From Amyelois transitella (lineage: Eukaryota; Arthropoda; Insecta; Lepidoptera; Pyralidae), in assembly GCF_032362555.1 (NCBI RefSeq), contig NC_083510.1:1577501-1641500 (forward strand): a DNA stretch of 64,000 bases. The letters are read 5' to 3'. A program made the position numbers and the translations under genes. Shown piece after piece: positions 11,873 through 24,342 of this stretch. The stretch's first letter is position 1; the number at the start of each line of letters is the position of its first letter. Below the pieces are notes generated by a model. That model did no database searches, was not told the origin of the DNA, and saw only the letters and a program-made list of their open reading frames with translations.

Positions 11873-12653
11873 GTGAGTAAGAAATTCTTTCTTTAAGTAT
11901 TTATCTAAATTCCTAAATTTTTCTACTAAGGCTAAATTCTCAAACAGCGTAATTTAGCTTTTATTTTTAGATTATAAATAAGGTGTTCAAGAAATTAATT
12001 AAGAGAAATCATAAATATCTAAGTTATTATTGGTTTCTACAATAGAATACTAAAAACACCAAACTTCTGCATCTAGTAATGTAAATATTACTTGCAGAGG
12101 TTTTCGATATAATTCAATTCTCTGACTCGTCAGATAAGCAAAATTAGGCCTTACTTAAAAAAAACTAGCACTTCAATGTTACTTTCGTAACTCCATTACG
12201 TGTCTCGCAATTTATGCCAAAGATTTTTCAACTTCGCCATTTTGGGTGTAACTTTATGAATATGAAAAAGTTTAAATGCCACTTATGAAGATACGACGGC
12301 TATGAATAATGAATGCAAAAACGTCTCAAACGAAGATGAGTTATTACCACTACTTAACATTTTCCCGGAGTCAAATTAAATGCAAATATAAACTCGGGCT
12401 GCTTCAGAAGACATCAGGGCAGACTAGACTTAAGAGACACTTTAACGTTATTAACAGTAACTTGAAACTGTACGTGTGAGTTTGTACTTTCGTGAAAACG
12501 CGAGTTAGTTATGGCTTGGGATAATGCAGATGCTTGGCTTCCCGATGCAGAAATAAGTACGATATGAGTTAAATAAAACTGTAATAATCAATTTGTTTTA
12601 AGTAAATATTTGCAAAAATAAGAGTAACAAAAATACATATCAATATATATAAA

Positions 12654-13090
12654 TCCTACGAGTACTAATATTATAAATGCGAAAGTTCGTATGTCAGTAT
12701 GGATGTTTGTTACTCTTTCACGCGAAAACTTCTTAACCGATTACGATGAAATTTGGTATGTAGGTAGCTGAATAACATATAGGCTACTTTTTATCCTGGA
12801 GTTTCCGCGGGATTGATAGGGTTTCCATGCGGACGAAGTCGCGGGCGGCCTAGAGGCCGCCCGCGACTTCGTCCGCATGGACTCCGTCCGTATTATAAAT
12901 GCGAAAGTTTGTGAGTATGTCAGTATGAATGTTTGCTACTCATTCACGCGAAAACTGCTTAACCGATTACGATGAAATTTGATATGTAGGTAGCTGAAGA
13001 CCCAGAATAACATATAGGCTACTTTTTATCCTGGAGTTTCCGCGGGATTGATAGGGTTTCCATGCGGACGAAGTCGCGGGCGGCCTCTAG
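12654..13090 (+). mobile_element. Composite of two Helitrons, family Heli-2
   Basis: The first copy runs from TCCTACGAGTACTAATATTA to CTAG at 12853. An inverted 27-nt copy of its 3' end follows, then a second, nearly complete copy ends CTAG|T at 13090. Shared text includes 'aaccgattacgatgaaattt' and 'cctggagtttccgcgggatt'. Confidence 0.75.
12825..12880. repeat. Perfect inverted repeat, 27-nt arms, in Helitron ends
   Basis: Arms 12825-12851 and 12854-12880, spacer 2. The arms are the Heli-2 3' end. Confidence 0.97.
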
Positions 13091-13807
13091 TATAATATAT
13101 AATTATGCTTGAGACAGGACGTAATCAGCCAATGTTTCAAACGTGTGAGTAGTCGCAGCAAATTTTAAATTAAAAGTTTACTAAACAAGATATTCTAAAA
13201 GTCGAATGTAAATATAGACGAGGTCATAATATCGTCACCGAATCAAACATGTCACATAATAGTTGCATAATAAATATTTTGTTCTTTTATATATATCCAT
13301 GCCCGATTTTAGAAATAATCTCTTAGTGCCAGACGCCCCAGGTGTAATTTCTCCAGAGCACGAAGTACAATGCAATGCTTAATTAAAGATCTCTTTAATG
13401 TACAGGGAGTTAATTAAGAAGCTGAACATTTTCTGAGACAAAAAGTTACAGGACAAAAAGGTTGCATTAGTAGAACTGAGAACAAAGTCATTATTATTTT
13501 AACACTGCAAATAGTCCTCCTTGTTAGGTCTGTAATTCCAAATAGATCTAGCACAATTAAGCAGTATAATTAACGAATGATAGAAAAAGCAAAACGGCTC
13601 TAATTAATTCCCGCCACAGCAAATAAATGGGCGCCATCTTGCTGATTGGCCACAATCAATTCAGCCGAAATGTTTGCAGGAGCCGCGCAAAAAATTAATG
13701 ATCGAAATCGGGGAGATAAGAAGCGATCAGTCCGCAGGAGCTAGAATCGAATGGAGTTTATACTACCACTTGAGTAAGTATTTTGTTGAAATGTCTAATG
13801 AGACTTA

Positions 13808-14068
13808 TACATACATATATATATGGTCACGTCTATATCCCTTGCGGGGTAGACAGAGCCACCAGTCTTGAAAAGACCGAATCGTTACGTTCAGCTATTT
13901 GGCTTAATGATAGAATTGAGATTCAAATAGTGACAGGTTGCTAGCCCATTGCCTAAAAAAGAATCCCAAGTTTGTAAGCCTATCCCTTAGTCGCCTTTTA
14001 CGACATCCATGGGAAAAGGAAGGAGTGGTTCTATTCTTTTTTGTATTGGTGCCGGGAACCACACGGCT
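13808..14068 (-). mobile_element. Family-A retroposon
   Basis: Full-length reverse copy flanked by 'tgagacttat' direct repeats. Confidence 0.85.
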
Positions 14069-14305
14069 GAGACTTATTAACTGATTGAATTTTTTTAAAA
14101 TAAGTAATAAGTAAAAAAACAAATTAATGAGGGTTAACGAAACACAAATACATGTGTACCTAAATAGCTGTATAAATTTGAATTTGGAATTCCTAACCAA
14201 AGGGGAGAAATTTGTAATTAAAGTGGCCAGTACAGGAAAACGCCAATTTCACATGTTTAGGACCTTAATTAACAACGATCACATTTGAGAAAACTGTCAC
14301 ATCAA

Positions 14306-14440
14306 CATCAAACTATGCTATATAATAAATACCAAATTTCATCGTGATCGGTTCAGTAGTTTTTGCGTGAAAGAGTAACAAACATCCATACTCAAATCCT
14401 GACATACTCACAAACTTTTGCATTTATAATATTAGTAGGA
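14306..14440 (-). mobile_element. Heli-2 5' fragment
   Basis: Reverse fragment with 'tttcatcgtgatcggttcag' ending at 'attagtaggat', the 5' TC end. Confidence 0.65.
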
Positions 14441-16964
14441 TAAAGAAAATATAAAGTCCACCTGGTTCTCAGCTCTCTGTTACAACTGATCAGTCCATTC
14501 CCTGGGGAAGTAATATAGATACTAAATTCAAAGGGACGAGCTATTAGACGGGATAATAGAGGGAAACTATTCTAAGAGATTCTGAATATAGTTTCGGTAT
14601 GAATTCTTTGAGTAATACTAAATATTAAAGAGAGACGATATTTATGTTAATAAAAGCTTTTTTATTATAAATTTAAGTTTAAGAATTTCTTTTCTGAAAT
14701 GCACAATAATAACTATTAAAGAAAATTTTCTTACAATACATAATTTCTTGGTTTCCATATAATTTTTTTTCTGCAGCAAATAATTTTCAGAGAAAATAAA
14801 ATGCTTTTTCCTTTACTCGCCGTTTACGATATTCACAGTAAACAGATTAAAAAATCCTATTCTAAACCGTCATACATACAACACATTGCACATTTCTCAC
14901 ATAAATAGTTATCCAAAATTAATCCAGTGCTTGTAAAACATAAAAATGTGCACACAACGGAAGATGGTACCAAGATTAATTGTGACGTCACTACCGGAAG
15001 CAGGCTCGCCGGAAGTGGAGGGGGGCAGACAGACCGGATGTCCGGGCGCGGCTGTTGAACACAGGGTAAACAAAAATCTCATCTTCGTATCCATAGAGTT
15101 GTGGGAATGTGTTTTAGGCAAATATGTGATGCTTAATGCACTTTTATTGTTTCTGAATAGTCTTTTGTTTTTAACAATTCAAGTACACGAATAGGAATAG
15201 TGTCTTATGCCTAAAGTTGCCCAAATGAGCAGGTTTCCCGCGATGTTTGTCTTAACCATAAGAGCATCGATTAGCTTTCTAAAAATGTCCATAAATCAGT
15301 AAAATGTAATTGTAATTAAAGAATTTGAACCAGTGCTAACTTGACAATAACGCTTTTTTTGCTTAAAAAAGGTAAGTATTTATTAAAATATACGTTACTA
15401 GAGCTGTTTTAATTCACCCGTAGAATATTAAGTTCTATTATTAGAAAGTATCGAGTATTTTATACACCCGGTATTTTGTAACAGCCAAGTACGAGTACAA
15501 ACGTGCAGTCGAGACGACAAGCTGGTACAAATGTGTCTAACGATCTCCATTCAGCGAGCAATGTTTCAGCAACAAAACTCATAAAAGCCAGTACATGTAA
15601 CACTCTACTTTAAAATTACAAACAGTCGGACAAGTTTTAGAAAACTCATCCCTACTGCGAGCCACGGAGAGCGGTAAACTAGATGTGACATCCCGTTAAC
15701 ACCGACATGTTTCATCAAATTGTTACAGAAATTGTCCACTTGAAGCGAAGTACATATGCTTTCGTCAAAAAGTTTAAAATTTCACAATTAAATATATTAT
15801 TATATAATGGGTTACGCGGCGGCACTGGCACGATAAGTTTATAGGGGTATGCTACGGTATGCTTCGTCAAACTATTAAATCAAGATGACGCATCGAATCA
15901 GGTCAATGGTTATTATAATTTTTCTACATTATATAAATAAAAGGTAAAATCATCAAAAAGACCTTTCCGAGATTCATCCGCTTCTAAAGGAACTTAGTAA
16001 CAATATACGAGAAATAATTATTAAATTATGCCTCTTCTAGAAATTCAATTTTTGCCTTCCAGTGCAGCATTTGTAGTACTTCGCTTACGCTGAAAGTTTG
16101 GTATATTAGAGGGAGAAAGAATAATTTAATGCAACCGACTTCAGAAGTTACCCCAGCCGGCATATAATGCATACAGCATCATCACTGCATTATCTTGCAG
16201 AATATTTTAACTCTCCGAGGTATCGCTCACATTGAATATTATGTTAATCAAGAAAAATATCCTCTGTGATTCTGGTAAGAATAAATTTAAAGGTTTGTTT
16301 TGAGATGAGACACCATATTTTATCATGCTTGAGTTAGTATGATGTGTGGGCAATTTCACTAGAATTTTTTTCATAACTGGCAAAGTTTGATAAAGAAATA
16401 ACATTATTTTTGCGGAACTGCATGCGTTTTACTTCAAATTGTCATTACTTGTTCATGATTTTTTTAGGGGGAATGTCATCAACATGCTCACCTAAGATAC
16501 AGATATAATGACGTAAGCGTATCCTATGTTAAAGTAGACTACTGAGAATAATCGGCAGAAATGAATCCTACCTTCACACGGAAATGATATGCTATCCTAA
16601 TCTTCGGGTTAAAGAAATCTTTATTCTCATAAGAAAAATATTCACTTACATGAGAACTTAGAATCTAGGCTTAGAATATACAAATGTAGGTACATATGTC
16701 GTTGCGTGCAAGATGCAGTATAAGTACATTTAAAGGTAAATTGACAAACAGTTTAGTTTATAATTAATAAAAAAAAAAACATGTAGGGTAGTAAGGTAAT
16801 CATTACAACCGGACTGCTCACCAAACACTGGTACTAAGCAGCGATGTTTTATGATCGCAATAATACAAAGATAAGCACGACTAGATGTGACTAGCGTGCT
16901 GTGTTATAAAGTTGTTACGATATGAGTAAAATTTTTTAAATTTGGTGTATAATAATAAATATAT
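14441..16964. other. AT-rich intergenic, one GC-rich patch
   Basis: Only the 14950-15066 patch stands out. Confidence 0.5.
14950..15066. other. GC-rich island of unknown nature
   Basis: A ~115-bp GC-rich patch in AT-rich surroundings, containing 'tgacgtca'. Both strands are open. On the minus strand, 'gttcaacag|CC...CTTG|gtacca' could be an exon (APGHPVCLPPSTSGEPASGS). It could equally be a regulatory element. Confidence 0.25.
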
Positions 16965-18120
16965 GTGTATTTAAATTTAAATATATATATATATATACAC
17001 GTTTTTTTTATAGTATATAAAATATTATAGTAATAAGGTATCTGAAAAATGAAGTAACCAATTATTGTGGCGAATTTAGTTAGTATTAAGTATGTAAGTT
17101 TTAAGAAGTCTTTTAAATGTTTTTGTACTTTTGAAATTTTTTATACTATTCTGTAATTTGATATATAGCTGGACACTGTCATATGTTACATTATTTTTAC
17201 CATATTTTGTTCGTGGAAGACGCAAAATTAACTTATTGGAATTTCTTAGTCGTCTTAGATAGGGATGTTCGTAATTAGTTTTATAAGTAATACTACTCAA
17301 TATCTCTTTCCATAAGATTTTCTTCATTAGGATGCATGAGTAATATTTATTATATGTTTTGTTTATGTCCATTATTTTGGTTTCTTTGTATATTTTTATT
17401 GTCCGCGTTAGGTAATCGCAATGAAATAGTGTTTTAACCATTTTAAGATCTTTGAATGCCTTGGAGGTTAGTTTTGGCCGCGGATCCCCAGAGTTCAATC
17501 AAATAATCAATGTGTGGCTTCACCATAGAATTGTAATGTTGTATCGTACATTAAGTGGCAAACATTTAACTATCCTGCGAAGGGCACCTGTTAAGGATGA
17601 TAATTTTGATTTAATATTTTTAATATGATATTTCCATGAGAGTCGATTATCCAAAGCTAATCCTAAAAAATTTTTCGCTATCTGATTTATTAATTGGTAT
17701 ATTATTAATTTTTCAATGATGTAAAACTTTGTATCTTATACCATTAAAAATTTGGTTTATTATTGTAATTGAGTTTGTCGTAGGTAGTAAGAGTATGGTA
17801 TGTTATCTCTGATTGGGAGTTCTGTCCTTGTCAAAGTTTTTTGAAGAGATTTGAGTAATTTGAGGCATGCCCTTTATATATTTGATGGTTAGATTATTTT
17901 CTCCATTTGTGGTTCGAAGAGCAAGTTCATGTTTCAAATCTTTAAATCTGGATTGCTGGTAAGGTGTATGGTCAGGGAAAATTTTGTATTCGGTGTTATT
18001 AATTTTGCTTCTATAACGGAGTATCCGTCTGGCCGTTTCTTCATTTTCAAAGCAAACCTTAATTGGACGGGTTTTGTCTGTCTTAACTTAATCTTAACCA
18101 TCATTTCTACAGTCCCCACA
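16965..18120 (-). pseudogene. LINE reverse transcriptase 3' fragment
   Basis: Broken minus-strand frames read LTGALRRIVKCLPLNVRYN, DYLIELWGSAAKTNL, KTNYEHPYLRRLRNSNKL and YDSVQLYIKLQNSIKNFK, as in the C-terminal part of jockey/CR1-like ORF2 proteins. Several stops and shifts. Confidence 0.6.
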
Positions 18121-18981
18121 ATATTTCAAGAACAAAAAACACTATCTTATCCCTTTCAAACTAAATCATACCACCACAGAACACTATTCATACATTGCAT
18201 TAAGCAAACCAGAGCGGGCAATCCACAACAAACTTGAGCAATTTCAACAAGAAAACTTCACGCTATAAAAGTATGGGATAAATTGAAAAACACGAGATAC
18301 AAGATACCTCGCCACTCATTTACATTTATATGGGGTAACTTGCAGCTCAAATAACTTAGAACTTGCTAATGCCAGGATTATAGGCTTACAAATTCACTTG
18401 GCAAAGTAAAAAGTAGTTTGCCTGGATATTTCAATATATTTATACCTGACTACATTCTTGGTCTTCATTTAGATGTTCCCTATATTATGAATAGAGGGAA
18501 AATGATTATTTTTAATCTCTCGTTCACATTTTCGTCGACTCAAAGGAAATAAGTTAAACATTCGCATTCTTTAACGTTTCTTTCTTATTTTCAGAAATCT
18601 TTTTGCATGTCTAAGCATGTCCAGCCATGTCATTCCTGCTCAAATACTTGCAGAAAGTGGGTTATGTTTACATACAGTCACATTCATACACAAAGTCCTT
18701 ATCCTTAAGAGGATACTACCAACAGTTCCTGGTGAAATTGAGTTTCAATTATTAATAGCTTGCTGTACCACCGAAATATGAAAACCATTACAATGTTTAT
18801 GGGCTAGCCACCACCCTGTATGTAAGTATGTTTGCTTAGATCTTTAAAACTACAGACAAAGTGATTAAATTGGAGGGTTTATACGTATGAATGCTACCCA
18901 TACGAAGCTGGACGGGTCGCTTTACCTCAGAAATCGAAAAACCAGCCAATATTATTCTGGTTTATAACAGTTAAACCTTTT

Positions 18982-19221
18982 CTGCCCGAATCAACTGGTT
19001 TGAAGAAGTTCTAAAGCAGTTTAGTTAACTCTCCACTACGCCTAGTTCCGTTGATAATAAAACCGACTCTTCCCTACCCTATTCCCAAGAAAGATGACTA
19101 CCTGCCCGAATCAACTGTTTTGAAGAATTTCTAAAGCAGTTTAGTTAACTCTCCACTACGCCTAGTTCCGTTGGTAATAAAACCAACTCTTCCCTACTCT
19201 ATTCTCAAGAAAGATGACTAC
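18982..19221 (+). repeat. 120-bp tandem duplication
   Basis: Copies start 'ctgcccgaatcaactg' at 18982 and 19102 with a handful of substitutions. No coding potential. Confidence 0.9.
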
Positions 19222-19604
19222 AAAACCCAACGCATCACAGAAAGGAATCGCAAATCGGCCTAGCACGCAACTTTGCGTGCGTCACGCCATTTCGAATAGA
19301 GACAAGACCTGCGTTCACAGGTGATAATAGTTAAACGGAACGCCTTTCAGAATGCGTTCCGTTACAACTTATGGATTCATTACGGAAGTTTCAGACTTTA
19401 TGCGGTAGTGGCAGTCATATTTATGATCTGGAGTTTATATATGAAGTGAACTATTTTACTGGCGATGAATGGTCTTGTTATAGGTCGTAGCTTTTTGTTA
19501 GTTAGGAGCTAAATAATTTAAAATGTCGTGTTTAACATTTAAAGGGAGAGGAATATACATAAATCAGAAGCCGTGAGATCACAGAATGGATTAATAAGGT
19601 CGAT

Positions 19605-19865
19605 GCAGGAAACTGCAGCTGTCGACGGTAAGTTACGACTGTTTATAGCTGCAGTTGATCAATATGTTGGCTTTATATAGTACTCTTATATACAAGACGT
19701 AACATCGCACGCGCATCACGCCAGTTAGCTGTGGCCAGTTCGTCGCACGTGTCGATGCGAAATTGATGCTGCCGCTGTAACGTAATACCTATATCGACAG
19801 CTACAGTTTATTGCATCGACAGCAAACAGTTCCGTCGACAGCAAAGTGCTGTTCGTGTGAATTCC
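19605..19865. repeat. Dispersed 'gtcgacagc' repeat
   Basis: Contains 'atgctgccgctgtaacg' and 'gacagcaaagtgctgt', recurring in reverse at 33118-33230. Class not recognised. Confidence 0.6.
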
Positions 19866-21364
19866 TTTTAATCACGGAAGTATCAGACTATATACGTCGT
19901 AATGCCAAAGTGACAGTCTTATTTATGATCTGAAACATAAACCATTTTACTGGTAATGGGTAAAGCGATGAAAGGTATCGTCTTGTTAATAGGATATCGT
20001 AAAATTTATGTAAGTTGTAAGCTAAGCGATCTTATTGTATTCTTATATTTATGGTATACAATGAGGAGTGTAAATATGTGATCTCCGTGAGACAGCAGAT
20101 CCTTCTGATATCTATATGCTTCTTTCTTTTGCCCGAATACTATTGTTCCTATTCCGTAGAATATCCAGACAACAAGTTAGTACTTCGCCTATGCTTGAAA
20201 ATTACTTAACTCATACAAAATTTCAAAATCGATTCCGAGGCTGTCCCATGAAAGGGTGGTTAAAAGTGTAAAGTTGTAAACCTCTATGTTCCTCTATATA
20301 AAATAAAAGAATCACATATTTGAAACTAGACTAGAAAAATTAAGATACCAAATTAACACAAAATTTGCATGACACATATTTTTCCATGCTGGCATGACAA
20401 CCCCTTTCTTAACCCATAACATAACACAATTTCAGGTCTAAAGACCCATAAGCCGCGGGAATTCGCCCAGTTCACCCGTATAAATCACGGTCGTATCTGA
20501 TAATCCCTGGGTTATTAAACAGGTGCCTCCCCCGAAGACAGCAAAGCGTGACTTAAGGTTTTATTAGACGTTCTGGTTCCATTGATGCAAATAAGAGCAT
20601 TGCCCTTTATCTCTAGTCTATATCTAGAGTCTTTTCCTTTATGGCGTAGACAGAGCCAATAGTCTTGAAAAGACTGGAAGACTACTTTACCTGTAGGGCT
20701 TAATAATAGAATTGAGATATATTTTTTTCTAATTATAGCATATTCCTGATTGCATTTTTAGTTATTGCGTATCTTAGGTCTGCTAAAACAAAAGGTGTTT
20801 GTAAACTTTCGTAAGCTAAGTTGATTGGCACAAAAAACATAAGAAATTTAATCTTTTAGTGGCAGGTTGCTAACTCATCACCTAAAAGGTCTGTCGTGAT
20901 TATTCTTGGTCAAAAAAATAGACTGCTTTCTGTTACTATGAAAGAATATTCCAAAATTCCCGCAAGAACGGTAAGCATTCGGAGCTGTGATCATTATCTA
21001 CCACACACAAAAAATACTCGATTTCAAACCAAGCCAATATAGTTTGTAATCGAACTTTAGAACTCCTACAACTACATAAATGAGAATACTATCATGAACC
21101 GAGATTCTACAAGCGTCTACGATTGCAACATTTAGGTATTTCGCAACAATCCCTATTCCCTGGCGATTCCCGGCTTATCCGAGTTCAGTAGTAGTTGTCG
21201 ACATTTCATAAGCCGGCACAATGCAAAACTTCTGATACTAAATACTCTCAAAGGCATATTCATTCAGGAACCACGCGATTTCATATTGCATTGGATTCTA
21301 GGGGGAATTTAACTAGATGGTTTGAAATGTAACTACAGTATTATTTACTTTGTAGTACAGTCTA

Positions 21365-21608
21365 TTTTTCTTACTCATGGATGTCGTAAAAGGCGACTAA
21401 AAGATAGGCTTAGAAAATTCCTCTTGTAGGCGGAATTGAGAATTGAGAATCAAAATTGAGAATTGGAATCGGAATTGAGAATCAATCAATCTCAATTCCG
21501 TACAGCTAAACGACGGCCTTTCAGTCTTGTCGTGACTATTCTCTTTTTGTTTTTGACTGTTCTCTGTCTACCCCGGGAGGTATAAAGATGTGATTAAATG
21601 TATGTAAA
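21365..21608 (+). mobile_element. Diverged family-A copy
   Basis: 'catggatgtcgtaaaaggcg' through 'ctctgtctaccccgggaggt'; the middle is rearranged with repeated 'gaattgagaat'. Confidence 0.6.
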
Positions 21609-22062
21609 GTACATGAGTGAATTGGAATCGTTAAAAAGGTAAAATTTAAAATACAAATCTGCAAATACAAACCTACTCTATTCTTCTCTCTATTCATATT
21701 CATACTCTACTCTTTGTAAGTTGTGGCGATAATAACAAGAAGACACGTAAACACTTATAATAAACGAACAAACAACAACACACTGATGCTGGAATAATAA
21801 GAGAAGTTCCCAAGTTTTCGAGAGTCAGGAGACGGGAGCCGCTAGGGATGGCAAAGGCTGCTTACCAATTTAAATAGAAACCGATTTGAATTTATATTTT
21901 TAAACGTTTACGGCATAATTTGATGTTGCCATAAAAACTTCCTTGGTGATCTGGTAGTAAATAAAAAACATAGTGTAGCAACACAGCCAGCATACAATAA
22001 AGTTTATCAGGAGTTGGAATCTGTTGTAAATAGGTAGATTGACACTTAATTAATTAATGTGG

Positions 22063-22242
22063 CGTGTGGTTCCCGGCACCAAAATAAAGGATAGGAACCC
22101 TCCATCCTCTTATGGGCGATGAGCTAACAACACAGTGACAGGTTTAAATAGTGGCAGGCCAAGTTCAGTTGTATGGCTATAAAGCCATAATCTTTCAATA
22201 CTGCTGGCTCTGTCTACCCCGCAAGGGATAAAGACGGGATAT
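22063..22242 (+). mobile_element. Diverged family-A copy
   Basis: 'gtgtggttcccggcaccaaa' through 'ctaccccgcaagggataaag', with internal deletions. Confidence 0.6.
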
Positions 22243-22257
22243 TAGGGTATTCAGTTA

Positions 22258-22374
22258 CCTACATACCAAATTTCATCGTAATCGGTTCAGTAGTTTTTGC
22301 GTGAAAGAGTAACAAACATCCATACTGACATCCAGAAATACTCACAAACGTTCACAATTATAATATTAGTAGGA
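22258..22374 (-). mobile_element. Heli-2 5' fragment
   Basis: As at 14306-14440, with 'cataccaaatttcatcgtaa' through 'attagtaggat'. It abuts a diverged family-A copy. Confidence 0.65.
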
Positions 22375-22631
22375 TTATCACTCGTTCCCTCAAAATAGTA
22401 AATTAAGCTTGTGGTAGCCCTGAAACAAAAGGCAGGCACAGTTCCCGGCATAAATCGGCACAAATTGACAGACCGCGGGCGAGCGAGGTGACGCCAGACT
22501 ACTCCGGCCAGACTGCACTGTTTGTTTGCCAAGTCCATAATGGAGTATGATATGAATGTAATGTGGTATGTCTCTTGTAATCAGATTAGTAGGCACTTAC
22601 ATTAAATATGAAAGTAGAATTGTTCCATTTC

Positions 22632-22775
22632 ATACATACATACATACTTATAATCACGTCTATATCCCTTGCGGGGTAGACAGAGCCAACAGTCTTGAAA
22701 AGACTGATAGGCCACGATCAGCTGTTTGGCTTTATGATGGAATTGAGATACAAAGAATGACAGGTTGCTAGCCCA
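22632..22775 (-). mobile_element. Family-A 3' fragment
   Basis: 'catacatacatacttataat' and 'cccttgcggggtagacagag', truncated at 'gacaggttgctagcccatt'. Confidence 0.75.
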
Positions 22776-24094
22776 TTCCATTTTATCACAATTTTATAAG
22801 TACCTACTCATACAGAGATTTCTATCGATTTTTGTGGTAGGATAATTATGTTAAATGCAAGATTTGCCCGCATAGGTTGGTACTTACCTACTTGTCATTA
22901 ATCGCAACTCCTACAAGAACAGTTAAATTACCTTTTCGAGGTTGAAAGCTGAGTATTGTTTTATTAGAACTAATCAAGTTGAAAATAAAAGGCTATAATA
23001 AACGTTTCTTGTTCAAATTGAGGACGTTCTGGTCAGGGCTACTCTAAATTAATCAGCTTGCAACAAAAGATTTATGAATATTGAGCAAACAAATCTTTTT
23101 ACAACATTCAAAATTATCTTTCTAAAGTCATTTGTGTTATCTAAGTTGCGAATAGATCTTAGGTACAAAATGCAAAGTTATTAACTATTCAAGTAGTTTC
23201 TAAACATCAAGTCATTTATAAAATAAATTTACTCCTTGCCAAAGCACATTTGCTGCAGAAGCCTAGGTACAAGATTGGCTAAAAGAAGCTCACTTTCATC
23301 GTTGTAAACGTAATTGTTCAAAGCGCCCTCTATCCATTGTCACTAGAACTACTTAATACAGCGATGTAATCCTCCACTCCCTACCATTAATAAAGGATGG
23401 TAAGACATTTTAAATTGTGCAGTAAATATCCAAAAGATGACTTTTTTCCATGTAGATTTGTAGACTTAGAGTAAACAATAACAAATGCCAGCTGTTTCTC
23501 TTCCCTCGCAAATATTTTTTTTTTCAACTATGTATACTTTGAATTTAGAGATATTCAGCTAAACGTGGGCAATGATGATGATATAGCCTTGTGACTTTTA
23601 GTTCTATCTACCCCCGTGAGGATTACACTCCCGTAGAAAATTATACTTTTTCATAGCAAATGTTGCTAAAGTTGTACCCACATGGAGATGTGCAAGTGTA
23701 GTTATCTCGGTATTAGTACTTATATAGATCCACTCAGCTAACTAGCATCATAAGTAACAGTTCTATTCCGTAATGAAATTAAATACAGGCACATATGAAT
23801 AAGACAACTCCATCTCTTTCCCATGGATTTCGTATTTTTGTCGGCTCTATCTACTCTGCGATAGATATAGACGATTATATGTATGTATGCATGTAAGTAA
23901 GCAGTAAAAGGTGAAAAACAAACAAATAATTACATTATTCCATAATATCAAGTTGTTATTGAGTATATCTCTAGCGAGAGCACTCTTAAGACTCGTAAAA
24001 AAAACCATTATCTCTGGTTCCCGTGAGAAATTTCAAAAATCCTATAGAAGATTTATTATTTTTGGTATCGTAGTAAGAATCATATTATTTCTTA

Positions 24095-24342
24095 CTAGCT
24101 GTGCCCGCGACTTCGTCCGCGTGGAATAGTTATTTTGGGCATCATTGAAGCCCTCATAAGAATAAATTGCCCGTTTTTTTTTCACATTTTCCAATAGCTG
24201 CAGCGTGATGTTATATAGCCTAAAGCCTTCCTCGATAAATGGTCTATTCAACGCAAAAATATTTTTTCAATTCGAACCAGTAGTTCCTGAGATAAGCGCG
24301 TTCAAACAAACAAACTCTTCAGCTTTATAATATTAGTATAGA
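24095..24342 (-). mobile_element. Non-autonomous Helitron, family Heli-1
   Basis: Reverse copy: 'actagctgtgcccgcgactt' at the left is the 3' end, and 'attagtataga' at the right is the 5' TC end. Same internal sequence as 913-1177. Confidence 0.8.

Noticed and set aside
12514..12567. Small ORF MAWDNADAWLPDAEISTI as a possible first exon
   Set aside because: Ends in a stop after 18 codons, with no convincing donor inside and no partner exon.
14946..15194. 82-codon ORF starting MCTQRKM
   Set aside because: No acceptor or family resemblance; only the local GC-rich patch is kept as a low-confidence feature.
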